A stretch of DNA of 64,000 nt from Symbiodinium natans (GCA_905221605.1 CAJNDS010002446.1:827629-891628), one strand, 5' to 3'; positions 1 through 12,419 are shown, counted from the first letter of the stretch. Numbers and translations are program-made. Notes: generated by a model not told the origin, from the letters alone.

Positions 1-83
1 CCACATTGCGTCGACGGTAGCTCTCATCCGTGTACGCTCGCCTCCTGACGACGCTCTGGCTCATAGGCTGGCATGGGGCACCC

Positions 84-127
84 GATCACTCACACACACA
101 CACACACAGAGACACAGAAACACACAG

Positions 128-219
<92 letters not shown>

Positions 220-412
220 CACACACAAACACACAGAGACAGACAGAAACACACACACACACACACACACAGAGACACACACAGACAGAGAAACACACAC
301 ACACACACACAGAGACACACAGAGAAACACACACACACACACACACATATTCAGAAACACACACACACACAGACAGAAACACACACAGAAACACAGAGAG
401 AGACACACACAT
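84..412. repeat. (CA)n microsatellite
   Basis: A run of CA dinucleotides is interrupted by GA, GAA and TAT steps (CACAGAGACACAGAAACAC-type interruptions), more frequent toward the right end. Apparent reading frames (Thr-His on plus, Cys-Val on minus) are repeat translations, not genes. Confidence 0.98.
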
Positions 413-3080
413 GCATGCAGCTCTTTTAAGACATGTACGCAACAAAGCACTGCACATGCAGCATGTACCGCTGGAGGCCACACGGCCCTCTCACATGCTT
501 CATGCTCTGGGCATTAGCCGAACAAGCTGACGGGCAACCAAGAGCGCGCATGCATGTGATGCCGGGTGCACTTGACGAGTGGCAAGGCGTGCAAGCACAC
601 ATCGTGTCAGTTCGCTCTACTCCACTCTGCGGCCTGCGGCGGTGTGAAGGACTTGTGACATGCGGCGGTAGGTCCGTGTTGTCTGTGAAAGTGATCCTTG
701 GCATGCGCCACAGGAGTGGCTCGACCCGCATGACTCGCATGACCCACACTACACCACATGCAACCAGGTGGCTCAGCGCGCTGTGTTTGATCTGTATCGC
801 TCGCCAAGCAAAGATCGTTCCAGCTGCGGATCTCAACAGAGTGCCTATACCCACAGTGCAGGCAGCACGGCTTATGCCGTGCACGAGGGACTAGCCTAGC
901 GCACATGACCATACATGTCAAGAAGAACTGTTCAAGCATGTCCGGACCCACGATAAGTGGTGAGAAGACTGCCTTTTCAGCCACCATCGTTCTTGCTGCG
1001 ATGCGCCAACGAAGTCCTCTCGCAGTGCATGGTACACGCTGCTATCGATAGAGCGGTGGCCATGCGCTGGCTCGTCTTCTTTTTTGCGTCTGCCTTGCTA
1101 GCGAGCCTAGAGAGCTCGCGAATGCTTGCGAATGCGGACAGTCGGCCATGAAGATCAGGCACACTTCCACCCTATTTTGGCCGTTTTGGCCTCTGATCGC
1201 TGCTCACGGCTTCACCAATCTAGGGTTTTGCAGGTCTAGGAGTTAGACAAGATGTGTACAGCGGATGCGATCGGCTCCCTCTGTCAGATCGCCTTTGCTT
1301 CACAGGTTTTCTGGCAGGTTTTAAAAACACACTTTGGGGAAGCTCGTCGCGCAGGAGCTCCTGCCATTCTTGCTCCGACATGCCGGCCCTGCGAGACGGC
1401 TCTCCTGGCTCTCCTGGCTCTCCTGGCTCTCCTGGCTCTCCTGCTCCTCTGCTACTCCTCCGCCGTGGCCCGGAGGTCTAGAGTCTAGCAGTCTAGCCAT
1501 CCGGCCGCCACTTGTCTTGTCGTGGCTCCTGCAAAACACGGACATTTCTGCACCCGCCCGGGCAGACTCGCCGGTGTAGACCAGCGCCACATCTGCAGCG
1601 CGAAGGGTCCCAACGGTCCCAGCGAAGCTCCGCTGCTTCTCGGGCCGGGTCAGCAGGATCCACAAACATGGCTCGCAAAGGCCTACGTCCTCGGGCTTTC
1701 CAAAGAGGAAAACTGCGGGGGAAGTGGTGTCGATGCCAATGACATGAGGCGCAGGGCTGTCTACAGCTGGCAAGGACTGTCCATGAGGCTGTTGGACGTG
1801 CTTCCCGGAGTGGTCCGGACACCTGCAATCACGAATCACGTCACATGTGATTTGTGGAAGCCTCTCGTTGCCTGACTTACCTCATGCAATCGCTTCCGCT
1901 GGCGGGGCTCTACCAAACCTAGTCCATTTTTGGGAACAGCTGGAACCCGAAGGCCCGAAGTCATTGCCACGAAGCGCAACTTGGGTGCAACGGCACTTCA
2001 CTTCGAATGGCTCCGGAAACCGGACTGTAGGTGCCAATAATATATGTGCGACATTCCCTGCCGATGCTTGCACATGATTCCTAATTCGTGGCAGTAAGGC
2101 AAGGCGAAGCTGATGGAAGGACAAAGGAGACAAACGACCACGGACCCCAACCTGACGCGCACGGGAACGTATCAAAAGCCAAGACACAAGCCACGCATTG
2201 CAGGGCGGAAAGGCCCGGTCCGCCGTCAGGATCAACCCACTCGCCGTCCTGGCAGAGTGAGAAGCAGGTGAGAAGCAGTGCTGAGATCCACTGCCTTAGC
2301 CGACCCTGTTCCAGTGCAAACACTGTCCTGGCAGATGATTTTCTGGGATGGCAGGACCTTGACATGGGCAGATGACTCGCACGCTTTTGTGGCCTTTGTC
2401 GGGCTTTCGTTGAATGCTAGATAGTCTTCTGGAACCAATGTAGAACCAAAGCAAAAGCCAGGCAAAGAATACCCTCTGCTCAGGACCGCAATCAAAGGAA
2501 AGCAGTGACATCTTTATTGCCCAGGGTCGTCATTTCCATATCGGTTCAAGCCTCGGTCAGGGAGCAGAATCTGAAGCGACCGACTGACAACTGGATGCTC
2601 TCGAAGAGCCGGCTCCACACAACATTTGCTTTCGCGCACACAGGCGCGAGAAGCACCCGTGCTAACAGACGCTTGAAGTGAGGGACTGCTACGTGCTTTT
2701 CGGGAATGTGAACTCTTGATAGCTACGCGGAGCACAGAACGTACGCACCTCGTGCGACACTTCCACACTTCCACTCTTCCACCAACTGAACAAAAAAAAC
2801 AGAATTCAAGCATCAATGACTGCCAGGCCACCGGCATAACGATTGCCACAACCTGGCCCAGTATTGGACATCAGGGGGGGTCTCTGAGCCCTGAGACGCT
2901 GGAAGATGCACAACTCTCCGTGCCTACGGAGATCATCGAGCCAGATTCAAACTGTGATGGCAACGGCCGCTTCATTCTCGAAAGCTGCCTTATCTCAGGA
3001 ACCGGTGGGGCGCCCTCATGATTTGCATCTTGCTTCACAGTGCATACTAGAGTAAATATGATATAATAACAGGTAATACA
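413..3080. other. No convincing gene; short 9-bp tandem repeat at 1,399-1,446
   Basis: Several frames stay open for 60-170 codons because the DNA is GC-rich, on both strands at once, so openness carries little weight. A 9-bp unit (GGCTCTCCT) repeats about five times at 1,399-1,446. A minus-strand frame at 1,493-1,839 has protein-like composition just upstream of that repeat, but I could not join it to another exon or a known domain. Confidence 0.5.
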
Positions 3081-3088
3081 AAAAAAGG

Positions 3089-3266
3089 TGTGTGTGTGTG
3101 TGTGTATATCTATAGTACACAAAAACGATAGGCGTCATATTTATATTTATGTTTATGTTTGTATTTATATTTCTGTTAATATCTATATGTATATCTATAT
3201 GTATATGTATATTCTAGATTTATATATTAATATTTTGATATATTTATATATTTGTATATTTATATT

Positions 3267-3298
<32 letters not shown>

Positions 3299-3480
3299 TA
3301 TATATTTATATATTTGTATATTTATATATTTACATATTTATATATTTATATATTTATATATTTATATATTTATATTTATATCTATATCTATATTATATAA
3401 ATATATTAATGTCTATATCTATATCTATACCTATACCTATACTTCTATTTATATATTTATATTTATATTTATTTACCCAT
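3089..3480. repeat. (TG)n then long TATATT/TATATC-type AT-rich tract
   Basis: A short TG run at 3,089-3,107 is followed by about 350 bp of 6-10 bp AT units (TATATTTA, TATATCTA). The tract ends right at the stop codon of the minus-strand zinc-motif gene, so it is that gene's immediate 3' flank. Long frames through it are repeat artefacts. Confidence 0.95.
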
Positions 3481-4427
3481 ATTTACGTACCGCGTACGCA
3501 CATTCAAAGCAGGGCCACACGGCATGCTCCGAGGGAAGCATGTACTCACACTTGCCGCACTCGGAGACCCCGTGCCCACCGTGGATCAAAGCTGCGTCGC
3601 AGTGGGAGATCAGGTCCTTCAGCGTTTCGGGTTGTAGGGTTTTAGGGCTTTAGGGTTTCAGGGTTTCAGGGTTTTAGGGTTTAGGGTTTCAGGGCTTTAG
3701 GATTTAGGGCGATTCAAGACGGCAGATACGGGAAATTGTTCTGCAGAACCTCCTCTCTAGCTCAAGGGACGTCATGCCCCATGATGCCACAACCACCAAC
3801 CCTCGCGGAACGCTCCTCAAACAGGCAGTGCCCAGAAAGGTCTGGACCGGCAGCAAGCCACTTCTCGCGCTTGATGGGCTTGCACCTGATAGCACGTCCT
3901 ATCCTATTTGTTGCTGGCAAGCAAGTGTACCCAGATTCTTAGCTACACTGAACTTCGCTAAACTTTCAGAGCTCCCTAGGTTGGATCTACCGGAGTTCGT
4001 GCCAAACACCATCTGCCATACTTGTTCGTTGCTCCGACTATGCGGCACGTTCGGGGCCGCCATTTTGCCAAGGTACGACTCAGGATCTGCAATAAGACAC
4101 GCCCGCTTCTTGACAACACCGAACAGCTCGCCGTGGCTGTTCACCTCCTGGACCAGACTGCCGCAAGAGCTGTAGAGGCGGCAGACAGTGACCTGGGACC
4201 GGGCACACCAATTGTGGATGTGTGAGCGCGTGCAACTCCAATCTGTTGCTCTCAACAAAGTTCAGCGGCGTCAGTGTAAGAGCCGGTGAAGTAGAAGCCA
4301 CATGCTTCCGTAGCTGTGTCGTGATCTCCACTTCGGCAAGCGGTCTCACATCCTGCCAACCGTCAATCTCCACGACAGCTCTTGAGAGATCTTGAGATAG
4401 CAGTGCCCATCTCACAGCACTCGGCAT
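3473..4427 (-). CDS. Small zinc-motif protein, four exons
   Basis: Proposed exons on the minus strand are 4427-4302, 4192-4077, 3885-3774 and 3616-3473 (498 nt, 165 residues plus stop), and every phase closes. Introns one and two are GT-AG; the third fits best with a GA donor (CAT|GAC) and AAG|GAC acceptor. The last exon carries a C-x2-C-x12-C-x2-C arrangement (CGKC, then CFEC), with further His and Cys just before it, which suggests zinc binding. The start is the first ATG of a frame that runs on upstream, and exon-like sequence continues to about 4,900, so the true N-terminus may be longer. I do not recognise the family. The third intron holds a telomere-like repeat tract. Confidence 0.5.
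3626..3712. repeat. Degenerate TTTAGGG tract inside an intron
   Basis: Variants of GGGTTTTAGGG/GGGTTTCAGGG repeat about ten times. It sits between exons three and four of the zinc-motif gene, ending only a few bases before the branch/acceptor side of that intron on the minus strand. Confidence 0.9.
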
Positions 4428-5060
4428 ACCAAAATCGTGGAGACTGCCAAGAAACGCGCGTCAGGGGTCAAAACATAATTGGCACCAAAGCATGAGCGGT
4501 CCTGTTGCATCAACCCCAACCTGGCGATGGGCAGCTTCACTTCTACGACTACAAGCAGGCCCAAGTTAGACGGATTGAAGCCAAGGCCATGCAACAACTT
4601 GACAGCTCTTGCAGCATTCAGTCAGGGCTGACACGAGAACACCATGGACAGGACAGCGAGATTGTTGAAGGCTTTGTGCTGCCAGGATGCCAATGTCAGC
4701 ATCAAGTATTTCGGTTCGCACGACAAGCTTCCAGAGACCTATGCGGCAGAGCATCAGGCGCTCTTTTACCCTGAACTGACTGAACGGCTTCAGTGCAGTG
4801 GCTGGCCACTGCGAGCAGTACTGACTACATGCACCTTCTTGCAAGTTTCCAAGGCCGACTTTCTCGGGACCATGGGGCGTAACGGGAAACAAAGACACTG
4901 CCGCACCTACTCAGCTGCAGTCTCCGTGCCCTGCTTCATCATCATTGCTCTTGCCAAAATGCCTCCCTGTCAGCCAAGCAACCAACAATGTGCTCGGGGG
5001 CACAAAGTCGTTGTCACTTCCCGGCGGCATCCTCAGAACTCTCATGATGCGCATGTAAAC
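4428..5060. other. Possible further upstream exons; otherwise unassigned
   Basis: Minus-strand frames at 4,412-4,597 and 4,566-4,898 have protein-like composition and could be upstream exons of the zinc-motif gene, but a plus-strand frame over 4,644-4,980 is equally open and phases do not decide between them. Confidence 0.3.
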
Positions 5061-5065
5061 AAAGC

Positions 5066-5592
5066 TTCTTCTTCTTCTTCTTCTTCTTCTTCTTCTTCTT
5101 CTTCTTCTTCTTCTTCTTCTTCTTCTTCTTCTTCTTCTTCTTCTTCTTCTTCTTCTTCTTCTTCTTCTTCTTCTTCTTCTTCTTCTTCTTCTTCTTCTTC
5201 TTCTTCTTCTTCTTCTTCTTCTTCTTCTTCTTCTTCTTCTTCTTCTTCTTCTTCTTCTTCTTCTTCTTCTTCTTCTTCTTCTTCTTCTTCTTCTTCTTCT
5301 TCTTCTTCTTCTTCTTCTTCTTCTTCTTCTTCTTCTTCTTCTTCTTCTTCTTCTTCTTCTTCTTCTTCTTTCTTCTTCTTCTTCTTCTTCTTCTTCTTCT
5401 TCTTCTTCTTCTTCTTCTTCTTCTTCTTCTTCTTCTTCTTCTTCTTCTTCTTCTTCTTCTTCTTCTTCTTCTTCTTCTTCTTCTTCTTCTTCTTCTTCTT
5501 CTTCTTCTTCTTCTTCTTCTTCTTCTTCTTCTTCTTCTTCTTCTTCTTCTTCTTCTTCTTCTTCTTCTTCTTCTTCTTCTTCTTCTTCTTCT
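5066..5592. repeat. 527-bp (CTT)n pure triplet tract
   Basis: About 175 near-perfect CTT units (AAG on the other strand) with a single phase slip near 5,371, where an extra T switches the frame. The open frames of poly-Ser/poly-Phe and poly-Arg/poly-Lys are artefacts. A purine/pyrimidine mirror tract this long is able to form triplex DNA. Confidence 0.98.
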
Positions 5593-5599
5593 CTCTCTT

Positions 5600-6340
5600 T
5601 TCTCTCTTTTTACGCCTTTGATGCCCAATGACGTGTCATGACTGCAATACTGACTCCAAGGCTCATGGAAAAGGTTGTTTCCGCGACTGGCGGATTGGCT
5701 CCAAACTTCCCACTGAAGCATTCGCCTGCAAAGGGATGGAGTCTTCGACAATAACATGCCTGCGCCTCCCCCGCCCTGATTTTTAAACTTCTCCGATGGA
5801 CGCACAGGTTCTGTAACAAGAGAGCACGCCGAAAAGCTACTGCAGGACTGTGGCATGGGTTGAGCGAGTAGAAGTCTCCAAGGCCGCTTGGGGCATCAGG
5901 ATCCTTTCATCAGAATGGGGGCATTGCTGGTACTTGAGGTGTAGACAGATTCACAAGCCATGAAACAGCTCATGACGGTTCTGAGTGCGGCACATCGAAG
6001 ATGAAAGCCTCCTGTCCAGCTTCATGCTTAGATTGCTGAGCATGACTTCGGGCTGGAGGGCGGTATGCACGCAAGCGTGTTCCACCAGGAATTCTGTCCC
6101 ATTGGTGTCACCAACGGCCCAAGGCTGACCAGGGAGGTGAGCGGCAAAGAATGCAGCAAATTTCGCCGAGACTGCTTGTCAAAACCCAACATGCAGGGTC
6201 AGAAGCGTGAAGGGGGTTTTCGGGGTCGCGGGAGATGGGTCAAGCGTTATTGGAAAGAAAAGTCGCACTCTCGCCTGCGTGACTTGCGCATTCCGTGGTC
6301 TCGATCGCGTACTCTCCAAAGCACTTTTTTCCCCAAAGCA
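5600..6340. other. Unique sequence without a supported gene
   Basis: Open frames are short and overlap on both strands. No domain, splice-consistent exon pair or repeat could be defended. Confidence 0.5.
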
Positions 6341-6344
6341 CTTT

Positions 6345-6421
6345 TTAGGGTTTAGGGTTTAGGTTTAGGGTTTAGGGTTTGGGGTTTGGGGTTTAGGGCT
6401 TAGGGTTTGGGGTTTAGGGTT
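6345..6421. repeat. Interior TTTAGGG tract
   Basis: About ten units, with TTTGGGG and TTAGGGC variants. Confidence 0.93.
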
Positions 6422-6885
6422 GCTGGAACATTAACCACTCGGAGTCGGGAAAGCGTCGCGAGGACGGGCATGTCAGTCTCGTCAGGCGGCTTTGCTTCGT
6501 GCATCAGTTCTAACGTTGCGTTTGATATCCGTAGAAGTGGGTGCGAATAACAAACCTTTCAGGTCGGGAATCTCACCCAAAGTTCTGTTTGATGAACGAC
6601 TTCCACTATGTTTGGGTGTCCGCGTTCGGGTCCCTTACCATGATCTTTGGCATGGTTCGGGTTGAAAACTAGGGTGTCGATAAAGAAAACTGTGTCCCAA
6701 AATTGTCCGAAAACATTCTCAACAGATAGATGTTTTTTCATTACTCAGTCACATGAATACCAGCAATATCAATACCAATAACCATATCTAATGAAAAAAA
6801 CATTCCTAACCAACAGTGTGCACACAGATAAGGAGCTTAAAGTTCTGAACATGAGCGCCATGAAGCAGACTGGCTCCTCGCTGGT
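6422..6885. other. Intergenic sequence downstream of the 6.9-kb gene
   Basis: Moderately AT-rich, no long frame, no recognisable element. Confidence 0.5.
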
Positions 6886-6889
6886 CAGT

Positions 6890-7569
6890 TCATCCTGCTC
6901 TTCCCCCTTCTTCTTCTTTGCACGCCGTTCTTCCAGCGGATTCGGGCACCTTGACCATGAGCCCAACAATGAGCGACAAGGTGGCTTCATCACAGTCATT
7001 CTTGATCCCGACATGGCCCCCCCGAATCTTCCAGCATCTTCGAACATTGCTCTGGAGGTCACAACGTGGTGTGCACTAACGAACTATCTATGCATGCTTG
7101 GCCACTGGCTGCATGTATTGCCGCGGAGGCACGTCCGTGCAACAGGCACCATGTTCACTTCGTCAGTTGGCGCTGTCTCACGGAGCAGAGGCAAGCTGTC
7201 ACGGCCCCCAACTGCCCTCAAGCATGAGCGAACAACAGAGTCCGCCAGCCTTGGCGCGCTTCTCCACATAGCTCGCATCAAGGATTGTAAGGTGGAAGTT
7301 AGACTTCACTTCGTCAAGCACAGCATCTCCGATGCTCCAGGCCTTGCTTCCAGAATGACCTCGTGAGTGGCATCTGAAAAGTCAAAAGCTGCACATTGTC
7401 GCAGGAAAATGGCCTGGTTAAAGAACAGCTACGATCATCTGCCAATTCTCCCTGTGCGTGAGCGCGTGAGTGCTTAAGCGCGTGAGTGCGTAAGTGCGTG
7501 AGTGCGTAAGTGCGTGAGTGTGTGAGTGCGTCTGTGCGTGTGTGCGTGTGTGCGTGTGTGCGCGTGTGT

Positions 7570-7604
<35 letters not shown>

Positions 7605-7985
7605 AGTCACGTACACACTGCGCACACGCACAATCACTCCGGCATTTTGCACATCCCCAGCCACCACGGCAAGCTCTTCTACTTCCACCACATGCTATCG
7701 GGTCCTATCTTCAGTCAAGGGCTGCAAGGGTAGCAGATGCAATCTTCACAAAAACGCATGCCCAACTGAAGCCCAAGCGGCCCAAAGAATGGAAGCAGGC
7801 CAGCACATCTCCGCGCAGCTCCACGTACTCGCCCTGGAAGAAATCCAAAGGACTGGCTCGGCGGATCACCCACCCCGTGCCTGCCACATCTTGAGAGGCA
7901 CGTTGCAGATGTTTAAAAAACGATTGAAACTCATTGAAGAAGCGGCAACATTTAAACCTGGCTGACGTTGCTCCCAAATGAAAAA
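6890..7985 (-). CDS. Unknown multi-exon gene (3' exons resolved)
   Basis: The two downstream exons are 7342-7250 (31 codons) and 7051-6890 (53 codons plus stop). They join in phase 0 through a GC donor (AAG|GCTGGC) and a CCAG acceptor. The last exon ends in a basic/acidic tail. Upstream, minus-strand segments at about 7,700-7,630 and 7,890-7,720 have strong protein-like composition (many V, L, D, E) and one of them can be joined in phase 0 ahead of the 7342 exon, but the junctions are not fixed. No domain recognised. The intervening DNA carries a GTGAGTGC/TG repeat. A plus-strand alternative through 7,510-7,965 is open but mostly repeat-derived at its start. Confidence 0.4.
7455..7606. repeat. 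Minisatellite grading into (TG)n
   Basis: Units of GTGAGTGC(G/T)TAA repeat about ten times, then shorten to GTGTGTGC and finally TG repeats. The gradual change looks like expansion of one end of the array. Confidence 0.9.
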
Positions 7986-9140
7986 CTTTGTGCCCTCAGG
8001 ATGACCCATGCCGGAGAAGGCCGAATGCAGCTGAATCCCCACACATCTACTACGCCCCCAGGGCACCGCCCTTTTCAAGCCGCGCAAGAGAACACGCCGG
8101 AATGACAGACCCCGAAAATCCAGAATCTCACAGCTGAAGTCCGACATGGTGGCGAATCACAGCTTATCCATAACTCCGTCGATCAAACAGGCTCAGGCTT
8201 AAACCCGAAGGCTGAGTTGTGAAAGCTGAGTACCATGCGAGTGCCGCTGATGCGAAGTATTAGCTGCTAACCCCGACACACTCCCATTCGCTCAACATGC
8301 AACAACATGCAGCATATTGCAGCATGCTGTGCACCATTGGCCCATATTCAGTGCTCCCCTAAGTTGTCGTGCGCCTGTTGGGCAGCCCTGCTGCGTCTCT
8401 CTCGAAGGTTGCCAGGGAGACAGGTACAAGGTGGCCTCTTGCACCTCACCTGTTCCGTGCAGCGAGAATGCTCAAGTGAAAGCACATACAATGGAATCAA
8501 AAGGCTTTGACACAAGCAAAGCAAAGCACTAAGGAGGAGAAAAGAAGACGGTACACATCGTTCGCTTTTGGGGCCACCAAGACTGGTCAGACGTAAAGAA
8601 ACAAATGCTGCGGGAAATCGGCTCAAAGATCTTAGTCTTCGGGCCAGAAGATGCAAGGATTGCACCGCAGCCATGTTCCACATACGAATGTAAAGGTGCC
8701 CACGAGCCGCAAACTGGCACAAGCCGTAACTGCTGCGTGTGTCCGAGACCCATTCTGCCCGCGCATCTGATGCCTGGTTTTGCGTAGTAGGGGAGCAGCC
8801 CATCTTTCCTGGGCCAGAGCTCAAGTCAGGCCGAAATGGAAACAGGCCCGACATACTATAGACTGAAGGGTTACGTCTTCCAAAGGACTATGCAATAGGG
8901 TGCTACACTACAGGGTACTTCAGCCATACTCTACTAGAGCAAAGCTCCTTCATGATTCGCAAGGGCCTGAGCGCTTCCAGGCGGCTCACCATCACTGGCA
9001 GGGCAGTAGACGCCATCCAAGAAGGCAGCCCCTCCACCCTTCTTCGACACAGAGAGGCAGTTGCTCTGGGCGTCACCTTTGTGCAAATTTCTGCAACTCC
9101 TTTCCCATGATGGTAACGTAATCACCCCTCACTCTGAAAT
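7986..9140. other. No supported gene
   Basis: Minus-strand 8,348-8,854 and plus-strand 8,307-8,532 are open but show no domain and no phase-consistent partner exon. Confidence 0.45.
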
Positions 9141-9149
9141 TTAAGCCCC

Positions 9150-9352
9150 CCCCCCCCCCGCAATCATTTAGGGGGGTAGCCCCCCCCCAATGGGAAGGGG
9201 TCTGGAATCATTTCCACATGGCTCCACGTTGACGGATATGGACCCCCCAACCCCTTCTGCAATCATTTCCTGGGAGGGTCGAAACGATTGCGGCAAAATG
9301 AAATCATTTAGCCCCTTCCCCCCCCCCCCCCCCCCCCCCCAGAATCATTTTT
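9150..9352. repeat. C-homopolymers with a recurring AATCATTT octamer
   Basis: The octamer AATCATTT occurs five times (near 9,165, 9,206, 9,263, 9,302 and 9,344), each beside runs of C or G. Spacing is about 40-57 bp, so this is a very degenerate tandem array. The right-hand C run is about 20 bases long. Confidence 0.85.
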
Positions 9353-10600
9353 CAGGGAGCCCTGATGTAACGTAACTGATGGTAGTTTGGCTACGGCCGT
9401 GGGCAAGCTGGGGGCGCCTTTCCAAGAAACATGCAGAAGCTTTTCCTTGCCGGCGTAGCCCAAAAGGCGTGCATCGAAACCAAGTCAGCCAAGCCACAGT
9501 CTCTGATCCGAACCCACGCGCTGGAAAACTTTGCGGCGCCACAACCGCGGCAATCAAGTCCCCAATTGGGCGCAGTGGTCTTGCACGTGCTGCCATCCTG
9601 GCGAAGCAGAAGCTCTTGCCGGTGGCTGAGCGAAAGCACGTGGGTAGATTTGCAAGTCATTGACAGAAGCGTCCCCTAACTAATCCAAGCTTCCTTGTCG
9701 CACCAGCCCTTGCACATTTTCCCCCCATCACAGAAGCCTCAGCATTGCAGGGGTCGCAAAGGCCGCTCAGCCGACTTCATGCTGCGTCCGTGCCCTGTCT
9801 CACTAGACTTTCCTCATGCCCATGGATACTGTCCCGTTGATTCAAAGCCTCCATGACCAGGATACGGGATCTGACCAGAAGAGGGAGACAATCCCAAGCC
9901 CCACCACAGAAATCTAACCGAATCGAACCCACAACCAACCGGGGGGGAAGACCTGGAGGCCGCTGCGCGCATGACCATGTATAGTAATATACATAGATAT
10001 GTACAGATGTACGCATGTGTGCATGTGTACGTACGAACATAAGGTATGAGAAGATGTAACCATCAGCACCTGTCACTGTGGGCTGGTGCTAGCCCGGTCA
10101 CAAGCTGCCGGGCAGGATTCCGAAGCCACAGAGCGCACAGAGAAGCACGAAGGTGCCTCGGCTTGGGGATTGCTTCTTATTTCGTTCTATTCAGCATCAC
10201 ACTTCAGTAGAGGGTTGGGGTACACACATGCGCAGGGTGTGCAAACGTCGCTCAGCCACCTTGCCCATGGCTATTCCAGATACGGAGACCTGGGGCGTCT
10301 TCTTCACGAACTCGAATGAAATCTTGCCTGTTTGAGGAGGCTCTCGGGCTTAGGCTTCAGTTGGGCACCTCCCGCTCAAATGCAAACAAGATTTCGGGTT
10401 AAACTCCTCTGCGCATTGCTACTAGAAGCACCCGGCATCTGTCTCTGGCTTATCGCCCACAGAATTTTGATCTGCTTAAGGCTGTTGCAGCAGTGGGAAA
10501 GTGGCTGAAGCTGTAACCTGAGGCATGGACCTGCAGCAGTTGCTCTCGTGAAGCCTGCACAAGAGTGCGACCGAAGATCTCAGCAAAGAGAAGAGCTGGA
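9353..10600. other. No supported gene
   Basis: Frames of 60-99 codons are open on both strands around 9,380-9,680 and 9,780-10,330 without domain or exon support. Confidence 0.45.
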
Positions 10601-10611
10601 AAGCCCGCAAC

Positions 10612-11000
10612 CTGTCTTCGTTGCATCTGCACTCGCCCCGGAGGTTGTGGAACCATAGCTCTCGCCGTTGACGAGCAGCGGATTTGTGCCAGCATAACTG
10701 GGCGAACGGCCACAAACCGCTGTGAAAAAGAAGCACATATAAAACATCCGATCGCGCTACTAGGACGCAGAACTGTCCAAGTTGCTGGGCATTGGTCGTA
10801 AACTGGTAGATTTTCCAGGCGTAGAGGACCCCCGGCTCCAGCCCAGAAACTACGGCCATGCCGCTGCCGGATCCGGTGCGGAGGTAACCGCTCTGGTATT
10901 CTCGGGTATGCGACCAGCCCGACAAGGTGCATTTGTAGCCGTTGCTGAGAGTGTATTCGTAAGTTTTGCTGGTGTCTTTGTCATCAGTGTTGCCACGGTC
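10612..11000 (-). CDS. Two exons of a fibronectin-III-like repeat protein (partial)
   Basis: Exon a starts at 11,000 after a GCAAG acceptor and runs to about 10,790. It encodes a beta-rich stretch ending in the pattern GLEPGVLYAWKIYQF, which resembles the end of an FN3 repeat (GLxPxxxYxWxVxxF). Exon b is about 10,697-10,612, begins after CCCAG and ends at a GT donor (ACAG|GTTGCG); it is Gly/Ser/Thr/Asn-rich as in extracellular repeat proteins. The junction between them and both gene ends are unresolved. Likely a cell-surface or secreted protein; the FN3 call rests on motif resemblance only. Confidence 0.45.
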
Positions 11001-11029
11001 CTTGCAGCACCAGGTCCACACCACATGCT

Positions 11030-12090
11030 GATACTAAGCAGCTAAAGCGATTCACACTAGCAAGTACTTTGACAAGGAGTCAAGCAAACAGGCACCGCCT
11101 GGCACCACGTAGCACGTTGCCGGTAAGGATGCGACTAGTGTTCTATGGACTCCTCCAAACAGGTAGAACAAATTTTGCACTACAGCAAATCATTTCAATT
11201 CCCATGAGGACATATGTGTCAGACGACATGTCACTTTGTACTTGGGGAATAGGATTTCGGCGACTCCATGCGAAACCCAACACTCACCGAAGACACGGGA
11301 TTCAGAGCTATCTGTGACAAGTGATGCTGGCTTCGATCTCTTACAGTCTAAAGGGAGGGAAAGCATGCCTGAACTACGGACAAGCTCAACTGTAACAAAC
11401 AAAAATCTGAGTCAAAGGTTACGGCCAGCCTATATGCTGCCAGGCATCGTTGAAGTTATTTTCAGCAAACGTGGACAACGGCTCCCCATCTTCCTGCACG
11501 CGCAATATTCTCTAGGCACCAGCTCAATCCAGTCAGCCCAATGACTCAAAGGTTTTTGGGCTGCAAGGGCCCTCTTTCAAATTCTCCCAACTGTCACGGA
11601 GGGGGTAAATGGAAAGAAAAGCATGGCAAGGAGCCCTTTTAAGGTGTGAAAGGCATGTCCCGTTCTGTGAGGCTGCCAAGGTGTTAATGCTCCAGCAGAA
11701 GGTGAGACATCGCTCCTCGTCGTCTGCACACATAGGAGGTGAGCAACTTTCGCTACACACCGCACGCCGGATATGCACGATGCACAAGGGGGATAGCATA
11801 CGCATGCACCCTCCTGCACATTCGCAGTACCGGCGCAGTGCCATGCTCACGCACAGGCTAGTGGCCAAGAAAACTACTCTTTGCCTAAGAACTCCCAAAA
11901 CAAAAAGATAGTAATCCCTATTTTGCCGAGATAAGGAAGAATATCTTTTATTATTTGCGGGGGCTTCTTTTAGCGTAGAAAAGGTTGAAACCCCTGAGGC
12001 CTCCTGTTGGTATGCAGAGCATCCGGCCGAAGCGCGGCCTGATTCTCCGGATTTACACAACTTCACAAGGCATTTCAGAGATTACTTTCA
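11030..12090. other. No supported gene
   Basis: The longest frame (minus strand, 11,533-12,066) is Cys/Ser-rich and lacks a recognisable domain; a second frame is open on the opposite strand. Confidence 0.45.
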
Positions 12091-12095
12091 AACAC

Positions 12096-12243
12096 AAACA
12101 CAAAGACAAAGACGAAGACAAAGACAAAGACGAAGAGAACAGCAAAGACAAAGACAAATGCAAATCCAGATGCACATGCAAATCCAAATCCAGATCCAAA
12201 ACCAAATACATATACACATACATACACATATACATACACATAC

Positions 12244-12280
<37 letters not shown>

Positions 12281-12349
12281 TATATATATCCATATACATA
12301 TCCGTACATGTACGTATATATGTATATTATATATATATATACATAAATA

Positions 12350-12384
<35 letters not shown>

Positions 12385-12412
12385 ACATATATATATATAT
12401 GTATATAGACCC
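12096..12412. repeat. Compound microsatellite, four unit types in series
   Basis: Order is (GACAAA)n, then (AAATCCAGATCC)-like units, then (CATATA)n, then TA-rich units and (AAAT)n near 12,345-12,385. Each type grades into the next by single-base changes. The Lys-Asp frame at its left end is probably repeat-derived. Confidence 0.95.
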
Positions 12413-12419
12413 TCAAGAT

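Noticed and set aside
30-530. Thr-His and Cys-Val frames near the left end
   Set aside because: Dinucleotide repeat translation.
1399-1446. Collagen-like PGSPGS stretch
   Set aside because: Same reason: a 9-bp tandem repeat open in three frames.
4644-5856. Long Ser/Phe (plus) and Arg/Lys (minus) frames
   Set aside because: They are translations of the CTT tract.
9890-9950. tRNA-like T-arm (GGTTCGATTC on the minus strand)
   Set aside because: The bases on either side do not pair into a T-stem, and no acceptor or anticodon arm is present.
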